A stretch of DNA of 63,361 nucleotides from an uncultured Oscillospiraceae bacterium (GCA_910588105.1 CAJUQD010000012.1:1-63361), one strand, 5' to 3'; shown: positions 1 through 8,759, counted from the stretch's first letter. Numbers and translations: made by a program. The notes: a model not told the origin generated them from the sequence alone.

Positions 1-8
1 GGGCTTGT

Positions 9-1442
9 ATGGATATCTTACAAACCCTGTCCAAGCTGGCCACCGAGTCCGGCTTTGCCGGGTTCTTCGCGGCGGGCGGCTGGAAAAACCTGATCATGAT
101 TGCCTTGGCCTGCGTGCTGCTCTACCTGGGCATCGGCAAGAAGTTCGAGCCCCTGCTGCTGGTGGGCATCGCTTTCGGCGTGCTGCTCACCAACATCCCC
201 GGCGCGGGGCTGTACCATATGGGCATGTGGGACGCCTACGTCTACGAGTGCCCCTATGATGCTGTCAACGACTACGCCCTCTACAACGGGACGGAGGAGC
301 GTGGCTACACCCAGGAGGAATACTACTACTACGTGTTCGCCCGGGCCTGCGGCCACACCACAGAGGAGATCGAGGCGTATTTTGATACGCTGGCGGAGAA
401 GGGCGGCGACATCAACGCCGACACCCAGGCCCTGGCCGGCTCCGCCAACCTGGATCAGGATGTGGTGACCGCCATTGACTCCAAGCTCAAGGCGGAGCTG
501 TCCTTTACCGACATCATCCATCTGGGCGGCCTGCTGGATATCCTGTATATCGGCGTGAAGGCGGGCGTGTACCCCTGCCTGATCTTCATCGGCGTGGGCG
601 CCATGACCGATTTCGGGCCCCTGATCGCCCGGCCTTCCTCCATGCTGATGGGCGCGGCGGCTCAGATGGGCGTGTTCTTCGCCTTCTTCGGCGCCTGCCT
701 GCTGGGCTTCGCCGGCAACGTGGCCGCCTCCATCGGCATCATCGGCGGCGCGGACGGGCCCACCGCCATCTATCTGACCACCAAGCTGGCCCCGGCCTTC
801 CTGGGCCCCATCGCCATCGCCGCCTACTCCTATATGGCCCTCATCCCCATGATCCAGAAGCCCCTGATGCGGGCCCTGACCACGGAGAAGGAGCGGAAGG
901 TGAAGATGGAGCAGGCCCGGAACGTGTCCAAGGTGGAGAAGATCGTCTTCCCCATCGCGGTGTCCACCTTTGTCATTCTGCTCATCCCCTCCACCGCCCC
1001 GCTGATCGGCTGCCTCATGTTCGGCAACCTGCTCAAGGAAACCGGCGTGACGGAGCGGCTGAGCGACACCGCCCAGAACGCCCTGATGAACATCGTCACC
1101 CTGTTTTTGGGCATCAGCGTGGGTGCCACCACCGTGGCCGCCCGGTTCCTGTCCCTCCAGACCCTGATGATCGTGGTGCTGGGCGTTATCGCCTTCATGT
1201 TCTCCACCATCGGCGGCCTGTTGATGGGCAAAATCATGTACAAGGTGTCCGGGGGCAGAATCAATCCCCTCATCGGCTCTGCGGGCGTGTCCGCCGTGCC
1301 CATGGCGGCCCGCGTGTCCCAGGATGTGGGCCGGGAGGCCAACCCCAACAACTTCCTGCTGATGCACGCCATGGGCCCCAACGTGGCCGGCGTCATTGGC
1401 TCCGCCATCGCCGCAGGTTTCCTGCTGGCCGTATTCGGCTGA
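9..1442 (+). CDS. Sodium-translocating decarboxylase, beta subunit
   Basis: Integral membrane subunit of a biotin-dependent, Na+-pumping decarboxylase (OadB/GcdB/MmdB family); it would decarboxylate carboxybiotin and export Na+. The family core is clear: hydrophobic N-terminus, the stretch GVGAMTDFGPLIA, and the signature GGADGPTAIYLTTKLAP near residue 245, which carries the conserved Asp. At 477 aa it is longer than the roughly 375-430 aa I expect. The extra length is an acidic, Tyr-rich hydrophilic stretch around residues 75-165, between the first membrane unit and the GGLLDILYIGVK segment. Substrate specificity (oxaloacetate, glutaconyl-CoA or methylmalonyl-CoA) cannot be told, because the alpha and biotin-carrier partners would lie upstream, outside the window. 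The ATG is 9 bases into the window, so its ribosome site is mostly cut off. Confidence 0.93.
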   Translation: MDILQTLSKLATESGFAGFFAAGGWKNLIMIALACVLLYLGIGKKFEPLLLVGIAFGVLLTNIPGAGLYHMGMWDAYVYECPYDAVNDYALYNGTEERGYTQEEYYYYVFARACGHTTEEIEAYFDTLAEKGGDINADTQALAGSANLDQDVVTAIDSKLKAELSFTDIIHLGGLLDILYIGVKAGVYPCLIFIGVGAMTDFGPLIARPSSMLMGAAAQMGVFFAFFGACLLGFAGNVAASIGIIGGADGPTAIYLTTKLAPAFLGPIAIAAYSYMALIPMIQKPLMRALTTEKERKVKMEQARNVSKVEKIVFPIAVSTFVILLIPSTAPLIGCLMFGNLLKETGVTERLSDTAQNALMNIVTLFLGISVGATTVAARFLSLQTLMIVVLGVIAFMFSTIGGLLMGKIMYKVSGGRINPLIGSAGVSAVPMAARVSQDVGREANPNNFLLMHAMGPNVAGVIGSAIAAGFLLAVFG

Positions 1443-1473
1443 GCAAAACTCTGTGGGAAGTCCTTTCACGCGC

Positions 1474-1511
1474 AAAACTCCCGCTTCCAATTGGAAGCGG
1501 GAGTTTTTTCA
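1474..1511. terminator. Bidirectional intrinsic terminator
   Basis: Perfect 15-bp stem (arm AACTCCCGCTTCC, loop AATT) with A-runs on one side and T-runs on the other, between the convergent decarboxylase and hydratase genes. It overlaps the last codon of the minus-strand gene. A second inverted repeat, CGCGCAAAAC at 1469-1478 and GTTTTGCGCG at 1519-1528, encloses it. Confidence 0.9.
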
Positions 1512-2114
1512 AACGAGCGTTTTGCGCGAAACATCCGTTTTCTCCATGTTTCCGCCTATTACTTTGACTTCATATTCTGCCCGGCCCTGTTTGTACAGGT
1601 CGTTCCCCTGGCTGTCGATGGCCACGATGAGGGGCAGATCCCGCACCGTCATGCGCTTCACGGACTCGCACCCCAGATCGTCAAAGGCGATGACCTGGGC
1701 CGTCTCAATACACCGGGCGATCAGCGCCCCCGCGCCCCCCACAGCGGCAAAATAACATGCCCCATTGCGTACGATGGCATCCACCACCGCCTGGCTCCGC
1801 TCCCCCTTGCCGATCATGGCCCCCAGGCCCAGATCCAACAGGCGGGGGGCAAAGGCGTCCATCCGGCCCGCCGTAGTGGGGCCGCAGGCCCCCACCACCA
1901 TCCCCTGCTGGCCTGGGGTTGGCCCGGCGTAGTAGATGGCCGCGCCCTTCAGGTCAAAGGGCAGGGCCTCTCCCCGGTCAAGCAGTCCGAATAGGCGCTT
2001 GTGGGCGGCGTCCCGGGCGGTGTAGATGGTCCCGGACAGCAGCACCCGGTCCCCGGCGCGCAGCCCGGGCAAGCGAGCGGCCAACCCGCCGCTATGTAAG
2101 CTCAGCGCGCTCAT
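1509..2114 (-). CDS. Fe-S hydro-lyase beta subunit (class I fumarase / tartrate dehydratase type)
   Basis: Beta (C-terminal) subunit of a two-subunit class I fumarase or L(+)-tartrate dehydratase. Seen: YYAGPTPG followed by GACGPTTAGRMD near residues 62-85, the family signature, and the later GGAGALIA and AIDSQGND stretches. At 201 aa it has the usual size for the split beta subunit. The alpha subunit, which carries the 4Fe-4S cluster, normally precedes it but is not adjacent here; the gene upstream on this strand is a DivIVA-like protein overlapping by 4 bases (ATGA), so translation is probably coupled. Fumarate versus tartrate as substrate cannot be decided from sequence alone. Confidence 0.88.
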   Translation of the reverse strand: MSALSLHSGGLAARLPGLRAGDRVLLSGTIYTARDAAHKRLFGLLDRGEALPFDLKGAAIYYAGPTPGQQGMVVGACGPTTAGRMDAFAPRLLDLGLGAMIGKGERSQAVVDAIVRNGACYFAAVGGAGALIARCIETAQVIAFDDLGCESVKRMTVRDLPLIVAIDSQGNDLYKQGRAEYEVKVIGGNMEKTDVSRKTLV

Positions 2115-2749
2115 TCCAGCCCGCCCCGCTCACGGAGCGCCCGCGCCGCGTCATCCAGCGCCCCCAGGCGCTCCGACCCCCGGCTGAGCAGCTTCACCTG
2201 CTCCAGCAGGCCGTCCATCCCCTGGCGCAGCGTCCCATATTGGGCCAGCACCCCCTCCAGCCAGCTCCGGGTCTCAGTCCGAATGCGCTCCGCCTCCGCC
2301 TGGGCCTGGCTCACCGTGTCCTGGGCCTTGCGGTGGGCGTCCAGCTCCACCGTAGCCACCCGATCCTTTAGCTGGACATAGCTGTCCGCCATGGGCTCCA
2401 GCTTGCCCACCTGGGTCTGGAGGCGGGACAGCTCCTGCTTGGCCACCGCCAGCTTGGATTCGGTCTGGGACAGCTCCCCCCGCAGCCGGGCCAGCGTCCT
2501 GGTGGACTCCTCCAGACAGGCCCGCGCCTTGGCCTCCTCCGCGGCTGCTCCGCTCTTGGCGTTCTCCGCCCCGGAAAGGGCGGCCTCCAGCTGGGCGGCC
2601 CGGTCCTCCGCCTCATCCAGCCGCAGCTGGAGTTCAGCCAGCTCCTGGCGGTGGGCGGCGGCGGTCTGCTCGATGTACTGCTGCACGTCCTGGCGGTTAA
2701 ATCCCCCCAGCGCCGTGCGGAATTTTTGAATGACGGCGGTACTTTCCAT
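2111..2749 (-). CDS. DivIVA-like coiled-coil protein
   Basis: The N-terminus FRTALGGFNRQDVQQYIEQ (about residues 10-28) matches the membrane-curvature-binding start of DivIVA/GpsB proteins (F-x-x-x-x-G-F/Y-x-x-x-D-V). The rest is almost continuous Ala/Glu/Gln-rich coiled coil to about residue 195. It likely acts at the cell pole or septum as a scaffold, but which DivIVA paralogue it is cannot be said. It is the first gene of a two-gene minus-strand unit with the hydro-lyase beta subunit. A TTGCCA-N17-TAAAGT promoter sits about 45 bases upstream. Confidence 0.82.
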   Translation of the reverse strand: MESTAVIQKFRTALGGFNRQDVQQYIEQTAAAHRQELAELQLRLDEAEDRAAQLEAALSGAENAKSGAAAEEAKARACLEESTRTLARLRGELSQTESKLAVAKQELSRLQTQVGKLEPMADSYVQLKDRVATVELDAHRKAQDTVSQAQAEAERIRTETRSWLEGVLAQYGTLRQGMDGLLEQVKLLSRGSERLGALDDAARALRERGGLE

Positions 2750-2788
2750 AATCGGTCCCCTCTTTCTCTCCTGCGCCGTGTTTTCCTT

Positions 2789-2817
2789 ACTTTATCACAT
2801 TTTTTCCTCCCTGGCAA
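2789..2817 (-). promoter_or_regulatory. Probable promoter for the DivIVA-like gene
   Basis: On the minus strand TTGCCA (2812-2817) and TAAAGT (2789-2794) are 17 bp apart, in an AT-rich intergenic stretch ahead of the start at 2749. Confidence 0.55.
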
Positions 2818-2911
2818 TCCCAATTCTACGACCTCTCCCCTGCCACAAGAAAAAACACCAGGAAATTTTATCAAACTTTATAAATTCGCCCTTCCCTCAA
2901 AGCGGCTTTTA

Positions 2912-2920
2912 TGGTATAAT
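2912..2920 (+). promoter_or_regulatory. Extended -10 promoter for glf
   Basis: TGGTATAAT is an extended -10 (TGn-TATAAT) about 63 bases before the glf start, and no good -35 is visible. The -10 lies in a near-palindrome (ATGGTATAATACCAT, 2911-2925). Confidence 0.6.
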
Positions 2921-2982
2921 ACCATAGGTTAAGGCGGGGCCGCCCGCCACGACACTTTACTCCAGAAATGATGTGACGCTTT

Positions 2983-4176
2983 ATGGCATGTGATGCTTTG
3001 GTTGTGGGCGCGGGCTACGCTGGGTCAGTGTGCGCCCGGCGGCTGGCGGAGGACGGCGGCAAGCGGGTGCTGGTGCTGGAGCGCCGCCCCCACGTGGGCG
3101 GCAACGCCTATGACTGCCTGGACAACGCCGGAATTTTGATCCACCAGTACGGCCCGCACATTTTCCACACCAATGACCGGCGGGTGTTCGACTACCTGTC
3201 TCGGTTTACCCAGTGGCGGCGCTACCAGCACCGTGTAGTCGCCAACCTGCCCCGGGATAACCCCGAGGTGATCCCCGCCCATAAGAGCACTGACGGGCGG
3301 TTTTTCTTCCCCGTCCCTTTCAACCTGGACTCCATGAAAAACGCCTTCGGAGAAAAGAAGGGGGCGCGGCTGGGTCAGAAACTGCTGGACGCCTACCCCG
3401 CCCAAAGCCAGGTAACCATTCTGGAGCTGCGGCAGAACCCCGATCCTGAGGTGGCCGCCATCGCGGACTATGTGTATGAGCACGTGTTTGTACACTACAC
3501 CATGAAGCAATGGGGCCAGACCCCGGAGGAGATCGACCCCGCCACCACCGCCCGGGTGCCGGTGCGGCTATCCAAGGACGACCGCTACTTCCAGGACGCG
3601 TACCAGGGGATGCCGCTGGAGGGCTACACCCCCATGTTTGAGAAGATGCTGGCGCACCCCAATATCACCGTGGAGACGGGGGTGAACGCGCTGTGCCGCC
3701 TGGAGCTGGCGGACGGCGTGATCAAACTGGACGGCGCGGCCTTTGACGGCCCCGTGATCTACACCGGCCAGGCCGACGAGCTGTTCGGTTTCCAGTTCGG
3801 CCCCCTGCCCTATCGGACTCTGGACTTCGGGTTTGAAACCCTGCCGCAGGACGTTTACCAGACCCACGGCACCGTCAACTATACCGTGGACGAACCCTAT
3901 ACCCGCATCACCGAGTTCAAACACCTCACCGGCCAGGAGAAGCCCGGCGCCACCACCATCATGAAGGAGTACTCCCGGGCTTACACCGGGGCGGACGGCG
4001 AGATCCCCTATTACGCCATCATCAATCCCGCCAACAACGCGCTGTACGCCAAGTATAAGGCGGAAGCGGACAAATTCCCCACCCTGCGCCTGCTGGGCCG
4101 CCTTGCGGAATATAAGTACTATAATATGGACGCCATCGCGGCGAGAGCGCTGGCCCTCACAGATGAAATGCTTTGA
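2983..4176 (+). CDS. glf: UDP-galactopyranose mutase
   Basis: FAD-dependent enzyme that interconverts UDP-galactopyranose and UDP-galactofuranose, the donor for galactofuranose-containing surface glycans. Seen: N-terminal dinucleotide-binding GAGYAGSVCARRLAE (residues 9-23), GGNAYD, and the diagnostic YGPHIFHT near residue 58, with the mutase core WGQTPEEIDP. The length of 397 aa is slightly above the usual 370-390. A glycosyltransferase gene follows 63 bases downstream, suggesting a small surface-polysaccharide unit. Other polysaccharide genes are absent, so this may be an isolated accessory pair. Confidence 0.96.
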   Translation: MACDALVVGAGYAGSVCARRLAEDGGKRVLVLERRPHVGGNAYDCLDNAGILIHQYGPHIFHTNDRRVFDYLSRFTQWRRYQHRVVANLPRDNPEVIPAHKSTDGRFFFPVPFNLDSMKNAFGEKKGARLGQKLLDAYPAQSQVTILELRQNPDPEVAAIADYVYEHVFVHYTMKQWGQTPEEIDPATTARVPVRLSKDDRYFQDAYQGMPLEGYTPMFEKMLAHPNITVETGVNALCRLELADGVIKLDGAAFDGPVIYTGQADELFGFQFGPLPYRTLDFGFETLPQDVYQTHGTVNYTVDEPYTRITEFKHLTGQEKPGATTIMKEYSRAYTGADGEIPYYAIINPANNALYAKYKAEADKFPTLRLLGRLAEYKYYNMDAIAARALALTDEML

Positions 4177-4239
4177 TCGCCATCAGCATGATTTGACCCC
4201 ATGCCGGGAATACTAGACGTAGATTTGGAGAGAACAAAC

Positions 4240-5268
4240 ATGGATAAACTTATCACCTTTGCCGTCCCCTGTTATAATTCCGCGGCCTACATGGACCATT
4301 GCGTGGAAACCCTGCTGGCCGCCGGGGAGGACGCGGAGATCATCCTGGTGGACGACGGTTCAACCAAAGACGACACCCCCGCCAAGTGCGACGCATGGGC
4401 CGCAAAACACCCGGACATCATCCGGGCCATCCACCAGGAGAACGGCGGCCACGGCGAAGGGGTCAATCAGGGCATCCGCAACGCCCGGGGCCTTTACTAC
4501 AAGGTGGTGGACTCCGACGACTGGCTGGACACGGACGCCCTGGGCAAGGTGATGGCCAAGCTGCGGGAGTTCGCCGCCATGCCCGCTCCGGTGGACCTGC
4601 TCATCGCCAACTACGTCTATGAGCACGTGGAGGACAACACCCAGAAGGTAATGGGCTACAAAAACGTGTTTCCCGCCGACCAGATCATCGCCTGGGACTC
4701 CATCCGCCGCTTCCGCACCTCCCAGTATCTGCTGATGCACTCGGTCATCTACCGCACCCAGCTGCTGCGGGACTGCGGCCTGGAACTCCCCAAGCACACC
4801 TTCTACGTGGACAACATCTTTGTCTACCAGCCACTGCCCTATGTAAAAACGCTGTACTATATGGATCTGGATCTGTACCGCTACTTCATCGGCCGGGCGG
4901 ACCAGAGCGTCAACGAGTCGGTGATGGCCGGGCGCATCGACCAGCAGGTGCGGGTCACCCGCCACATGATCGATGCCCATGACATCATCGCCCTCAAGGC
5001 CATGCAGCCCAAGCTGGGGCGGTATATGCTCAATTACCTGTCCATGATGATGTCCATCTCGTCCATCTTTGCCGTCATCGCGGGTACGCCGGAGGCCCTG
5101 GGCCTGCGCACCCAGCTTTGGGAGTACCTGCGCCAGAAGGACGCCGCCCTCTACCGCCGCTGCCGCTACAAGGCGACCAACGTGGGCACCAACATCCCCG
5201 GCTACCAGGGGAGGAAGCTGTCGGTGCAGCTCTACCGGGTGGCCCAGAAGATTTACAAATTCAACTGA
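4240..5268 (+). CDS. Family 2 glycosyltransferase
   Basis: GT-A fold glycosyltransferase. The start MDKLITFAVPCYNSAAYM is typical of GT2; the nucleotide-binding VDDGSTKDD is near residue 35, and the DxD-type metal/sugar motif DSDDWLD near residue 92. A hydrophobic or amphipathic stretch near residues 255-285 may be membrane-associated. I chose the ATG at 4240 because GGAGAG at 4227-4232 sits 7-9 bases before it; an in-frame ATG at 4201 lacks a ribosome site. The acceptor is unknown. Being next to glf, galactofuranose transfer is possible but unproven. Confidence 0.9.
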   Translation: MDKLITFAVPCYNSAAYMDHCVETLLAAGEDAEIILVDDGSTKDDTPAKCDAWAAKHPDIIRAIHQENGGHGEGVNQGIRNARGLYYKVVDSDDWLDTDALGKVMAKLREFAAMPAPVDLLIANYVYEHVEDNTQKVMGYKNVFPADQIIAWDSIRRFRTSQYLLMHSVIYRTQLLRDCGLELPKHTFYVDNIFVYQPLPYVKTLYYMDLDLYRYFIGRADQSVNESVMAGRIDQQVRVTRHMIDAHDIIALKAMQPKLGRYMLNYLSMMMSISSIFAVIAGTPEALGLRTQLWEYLRQKDAALYRRCRYKATNVGTNIPGYQGRKLSVQLYRVAQKIYKFN

Positions 5269-5284
5269 CAAAGGAGAACACGCT

Positions 5285-5593
5285 ATGTCCGTACAGACCA
5301 TTACCAAGGAAAATTTTGAGGCCGAGGTGCTCCAGTCCGATAAGAGCGTGCTGGTGGATTTCTGGGCCCCCTGGTGCGGCCCCTGCCGCATGGTGTCCCC
5401 CATCGTGGACGAGATCGCCGGGGAACGGCCCGACATCGCCGTGGGCAAGGTGAACGTGGACGAGCAGCCCGAACTGGCCGCCCAGTTCGGCGTGATGAGC
5501 ATACCCACCCTTCTGGTGTTCAAGGGCGGTCAGGCCGTCAACAAAGCGGTGGGCGCCCGTCCTAAGGAAGAGCTGCTGTCGCTGCTGGACTGA
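5285..5593 (+). CDS. trxA: Thioredoxin
   Basis: 102-aa single-domain thioredoxin with the canonical active site WCGPC (Cys31 and Cys34) and the cis-Pro loop MSIPT near residue 72. It reduces protein disulfides in the cytoplasm using electrons from thioredoxin reductase, which is not in this window. It lies 16 bases after the glycosyltransferase with its own AAGGAG site (5270-5275), so it may be co-transcribed with glf. An intrinsic terminator follows. Confidence 0.97.
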   Translation: MSVQTITKENFEAEVLQSDKSVLVDFWAPWCGPCRMVSPIVDEIAGERPDIAVGKVNVDEQPELAAQFGVMSIPTLLVFKGGQAVNKAVGARPKEELLSLLD

Positions 5594-5640
5594 GGGGCCG
5601 TGCTAATGGCCCCGGCGCACATCTCCATGGCCGGAATTGC

Positions 5641-5670
5641 AAGGGCCGCCCGCCGGCGGCCCTTGTTTAT
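5641..5670 (+). terminator. Intrinsic terminator after trxA
   Basis: Stem AAGGGCCGCC (5641-5650) pairs with GGCGGCCCTT (5655-5664), followed by GTTTATT. Confidence 0.8.
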
Positions 5671-5690
5671 TCCAAAAAACCTGATATACT
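5663..5690 (+). promoter_or_regulatory. Promoter for the CNNM/CorC-type gene
   Basis: TTGTTT (5663-5668), 16-bp spacer, TATACT (5685-5690); it partly overlaps the tail of the trxA terminator. Confidence 0.6.
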
Positions 5691-5768
5691 ATGGTCTATT
5701 AAGGTCTGCGCCGCATAGAATGGAGCGGCAAACCCAACAGACCGCACATCAATAGGAGGTCATCCATC

Positions 5769-7115
5769 TTGTCCGACGACCCATTCTTACCCAAGCTGAT
5801 TTTATTGGCCGTCCTCATCCTCATCAACGCCTTTTTCGCCGCAGCGGAGATCGCCGTTATCTCACTGTCCGAGACCAAGCTGAGAAAACAGGCCGAGGAG
5901 GGGGACAAAAAGGCGGAAAAGCTGCTCAAGCTCACCCAGGCCCCGGACAATTTCCTGTCCGCCATCCAGATAGCCATCACCCTGGCGGGCTTCCTGTCCT
6001 CCGCCTTTGCCGCCGACAGCTTTTCCGATCCGCTGGTAAAGTGGCTAGTGGAGGAGCGGGGCGTCACCGTCCTGGACCCCCACGCCCTCAACAACCTGAT
6101 GGTGGTGCTCATCACCATTGTACTGTCCTACTTCAGCCTGGTGCTGGGGGAGCTGGTCCCCAAGCGCATCGCCATGAAGAAGACGGAGGCGGTGGCCCGG
6201 TTTACCGCCGGGGCCGTGTCCGCCGTGGCCGCGGTATTCCGCCCGGTGATCTGGCTGCTGTCCAAGTCCACCAACGGCGTACTGCGCCTGTTCGGCATCG
6301 ACCCTAGGGCCGACCAGGAGGATGTAAGCGAGGACGAGATCCTCATGATGGTGGATCTGGGCGAGGAACGGGGGGCCATCGAGTCTTCCGAAAAGGAACT
6401 CATCGAGAATATCTTCGAATTCAACAACACCACCGCCGAGGACGTGATGGTCCACCGCACCGACATGGTGATGGTATGGCTCCAGGACACCGGCGAAGAG
6501 GTATTGAACGCCATCCTCTCCTCCGGGCGGTCCCGTTTCCCCGTGTACCGGGAGGACGCGGACGACATCGTAGGCGTCCTCAACACCCGGGATTTTCTGC
6601 TCAACGCCCAGGAGGATTCTCCCAGGCCCCTGCCTGAGCTGGTGCGCCCCGCCTACTTTGTGCCGGAATCGGTGCGCACCGATGTACTCTTCCGGGATAT
6701 GCAGAGCAAAAAGGTACATATGGCCATTGTGGTGGATGAGTACGGCGGCACCTCCGGCCTTGTGACCATGGAAGATCTGCTGGAGGAGATCGTGGGAAAT
6801 ATCTACGATGAGTTTGACCCCCTGGAGGAAAAGGACATCGAGGAGGCGGAACCCGGCGTATGGCGGGTGTCCGGCGCCTGTCCCCTGGAGCGGATTGCCC
6901 AGGTTCTGGACATGGAGTTCCCCGAGGAAGAGGAGGCCGACACCCTTGGGGGACTAGTGTTCGCCCAGCTGTCCGTCATCCCGGAGGACGGCGCCCAGCT
7001 GGAGGTGGACGCCTGCGGGCTGCGCATCCAGGTGCGCGGCTTTGCTGAGCGCCGGGTGGAGTGGGCGCTGATTTCCAGGCTGGAGACCATTTCGGAAGAG
7101 GAGCACACCGATTGA
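5769..7115 (+). CDS. CNNM/CorC-type (hemolysin-like) membrane protein with CBS pair
   Basis: DUF21/CNNM-type transporter-like protein, a family linked to Mg2+/Co2+ efflux. Order: hydrophobic N-terminal domain of about 4 membrane segments (about residues 7-30, 60-78, 100-122 and 148-170, the first including NAFFAAAEIAVISLSE), a tandem CBS pair (about 205-330, with AEDVMVHRTDMV and VVDEYGGTSGLVTMEDLLEEIVG), and a C-terminal CorC/HlyC domain (about 345-430). It starts with TTG at 5769, supported by AGGAGGT at 5754-5760. The 448-aa length is normal for the family. The substrate is not shown by sequence. Confidence 0.92.
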   Translation: MSDDPFLPKLILLAVLILINAFFAAAEIAVISLSETKLRKQAEEGDKKAEKLLKLTQAPDNFLSAIQIAITLAGFLSSAFAADSFSDPLVKWLVEERGVTVLDPHALNNLMVVLITIVLSYFSLVLGELVPKRIAMKKTEAVARFTAGAVSAVAAVFRPVIWLLSKSTNGVLRLFGIDPRADQEDVSEDEILMMVDLGEERGAIESSEKELIENIFEFNNTTAEDVMVHRTDMVMVWLQDTGEEVLNAILSSGRSRFPVYREDADDIVGVLNTRDFLLNAQEDSPRPLPELVRPAYFVPESVRTDVLFRDMQSKKVHMAIVVDEYGGTSGLVTMEDLLEEIVGNIYDEFDPLEEKDIEEAEPGVWRVSGACPLERIAQVLDMEFPEEEEADTLGGLVFAQLSVIPEDGAQLEVDACGLRIQVRGFAERRVEWALISRLETISEEEHTD

Positions 7116-7119
7116 ACAG

Positions 7120-7151
7120 GAGACGGGGCGCCACGCGCTCCGTCTCTTTTT
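7120..7151 (+). terminator. Intrinsic terminator
   Basis: GAGACGGGGCGC and GCGCTCCGTCTC (7120-7131 and 7135-7146) form a stem with a 3-base loop, followed by TTTTT. Confidence 0.85.
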
Positions 7152-7215
7152 GCCAAACCTCCGCCCCCCTGCCTCCCAAAAAATTGGCGGTTCTTGAAAG
7201 TTTTCCCTATCCGTC

Positions 7216-7243
7216 TTGACATTTCGCATTCTTTGTGTATGAT
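7216..7243 (+). promoter_or_regulatory. Promoter for pyk
   Basis: Consensus TTGACA (7216-7221), 16-bp spacer, TATGAT (7238-7243), about 57 bases before the pyk start. Confidence 0.75.
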
Positions 7244-7299
7244 GTGGGTGGAATCAGGAAAGTCAACACACCGTGCTTGCAAGACTGGAGGAACACAGC

Positions 7300-8718
7300 A
7301 TGAGAAAAACGAAAATTATCTGCACTCTTGGCCCCGCCTCCGACAGCGAGGAGGTCATAGAGCAGCTGATCCTGTCCGGCATGGACGCCGCCCGCTTCAA
7401 CTTTTCCCATGGCACCCACGAAACCCACAGCGCCCTGCTCACCCGGTTCAAACGGGTGAGGGACAGTTTGGGCCGGCCCGTGGCCACCATCCTGGACACT
7501 AAGGGACCTGAGATCCGCATCCGCACCTTCGGCTGCGGCCGGATAGAGCTCAACGATGGGGACCATTTTACTCTTACCACCCGGGAGACAGAGGGGGACA
7601 CCCGGCAGGTGTCCGTCACCTATTCCAACCTACACCAGGAACTCCAAAGTGAATGCCATATCCTCATCGACGACGGCCTGGTGGACCTGGAGGTGGAGGA
7701 AATCGACGGCCAGGATATCCGCTGCCGGGTGGTCACCGGCGGCCCCCTGTCCAACCACAAGAGCATCAACATCCCCGGCGTATCCATCGCCCTTCCCGCC
7801 CTCACCGACAAGGACAAAGACGACCTGCGCTTCGCCGTGGAGAACGACTTCGACTTTGTGGCCGCCTCCTTTGTCCGCCGCGCCTCCGACGTGGCGGAGA
7901 TCCGCGCCGTGCTGGACAGCTTCGGCGGCCAGGGCGTCGGTATCATCGCCAAGATTGAGAATCGTGAGGGCGTGGACAACCTGGACGCCATCGCCAACGC
8001 CGCCAACGGCGTGATGGTGGCCCGAGGCGACCTGGGGGTGGAGATCCCCGCCTATGAGGTGCCGGTACTCCAGAAAAAGATGATTAAATCCGCCATCCAC
8101 AAGGGCAAGGTTGTCATCACCGCCACCCAGATGTTGGACTCTATGATCCGCAACCCCCGGCCCACCCGGGCAGAGGTGTCCGACGTGGCCAACGCCGTCT
8201 TTGACGGCACCAGCTGCGTGATGCTGTCCGGCGAGACCGCTTCCGGCAGGCACCCAGTGGAGGCGCTGCAAACCATGGTAAGCATTGTGGAGGCCGCCGA
8301 GGAGGGCATTGACTACTGGAAGCGCTTCCGCAACGGGGTGTTCGACCACACCAGCAACATCTCTGATGCCATCAGCCACACCAGCTGCCTCACCGCCATG
8401 GACCTGGGGGCCGCCGCTATCCTGGCCGCCACCCAGTCCGGCTATACTGCCCGGATGATCTCCCGGTTCCGCCCAGGGTGCGCCGTGGCCGCCCTCACCA
8501 CCGAGGAGCGGGTGCGCCGGCAGCTGGCCATCTCCTGGGGAGTGGTCCCCTTCCTGTCGGGAAACGTGGACTCCACCGACCGTCTGTTCTCCCTGTGCGC
8601 GGACACCGCCAAAAAGGAGGGACTAGTCCAGCCGGGAGACACGGTGGTTATCACCGCGGGGGTACCCCTGAGCAGCAGCGGCACTACCAACCTCATCAAG
8701 GCGCAGGTCGTGAAATAA
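7300..8718 (+). CDS. pyk: Pyruvate kinase
   Basis: Catalyses phosphoenolpyruvate + ADP to pyruvate + ATP, the last step of glycolysis. Seen: N-terminal MRKTKIICTLGPAS, the active-site signature IIAKIENREGVDNLDAI with the catalytic Lys near residue 218, and ITATQMLDSMI with RPTRAEVSDVANAV. The 472 aa fit the plain form without the extra C-terminal phosphohistidine domain found in Bacillus enzymes. The start at 7300 is fixed by GGAGG at 7287-7291; an earlier in-frame start has no ribosome site. The gene has its own promoter and terminator. Confidence 0.97.
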   Translation: MRKTKIICTLGPASDSEEVIEQLILSGMDAARFNFSHGTHETHSALLTRFKRVRDSLGRPVATILDTKGPEIRIRTFGCGRIELNDGDHFTLTTRETEGDTRQVSVTYSNLHQELQSECHILIDDGLVDLEVEEIDGQDIRCRVVTGGPLSNHKSINIPGVSIALPALTDKDKDDLRFAVENDFDFVAASFVRRASDVAEIRAVLDSFGGQGVGIIAKIENREGVDNLDAIANAANGVMVARGDLGVEIPAYEVPVLQKKMIKSAIHKGKVVITATQMLDSMIRNPRPTRAEVSDVANAVFDGTSCVMLSGETASGRHPVEALQTMVSIVEAAEEGIDYWKRFRNGVFDHTSNISDAISHTSCLTAMDLGAAAILAATQSGYTARMISRFRPGCAVAALTTEERVRRQLAISWGVVPFLSGNVDSTDRLFSLCADTAKKEGLVQPGDTVVITAGVPLSSSGTTNLIKAQVVK

Positions 8719-8722
8719 CCGC

Positions 8723-8759
8723 GGCGGCCCGGGATTTTCCCGGGCCGCCCCTGTTTTTT
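8723..8759 (+). terminator. Intrinsic terminator after pyk
   Basis: GGCGGCCCGGG (8723-8733) pairs with CCCGGGCCGCC (8739-8749), followed by CCTGTTTTTT. Confidence 0.92.

Noticed and set aside
18..1490. 490-aa minus-strand ORF over the decarboxylase gene
   Set aside because: It is an antisense shadow: His/Gly/Gln-rich low-complexity translation, no ribosome site, fully covered by a well-recognised gene. The same applies to long antisense ORFs over ilvB (12477-14240), guaB (18773-20260), the PBP (30090-32177) and uvrC (36499-38127).
1469..1528. Nested inverted repeat as a recombination or attachment site
   Set aside because: The inner part is a standard terminator between convergent genes and no integrase or direct repeat is nearby.
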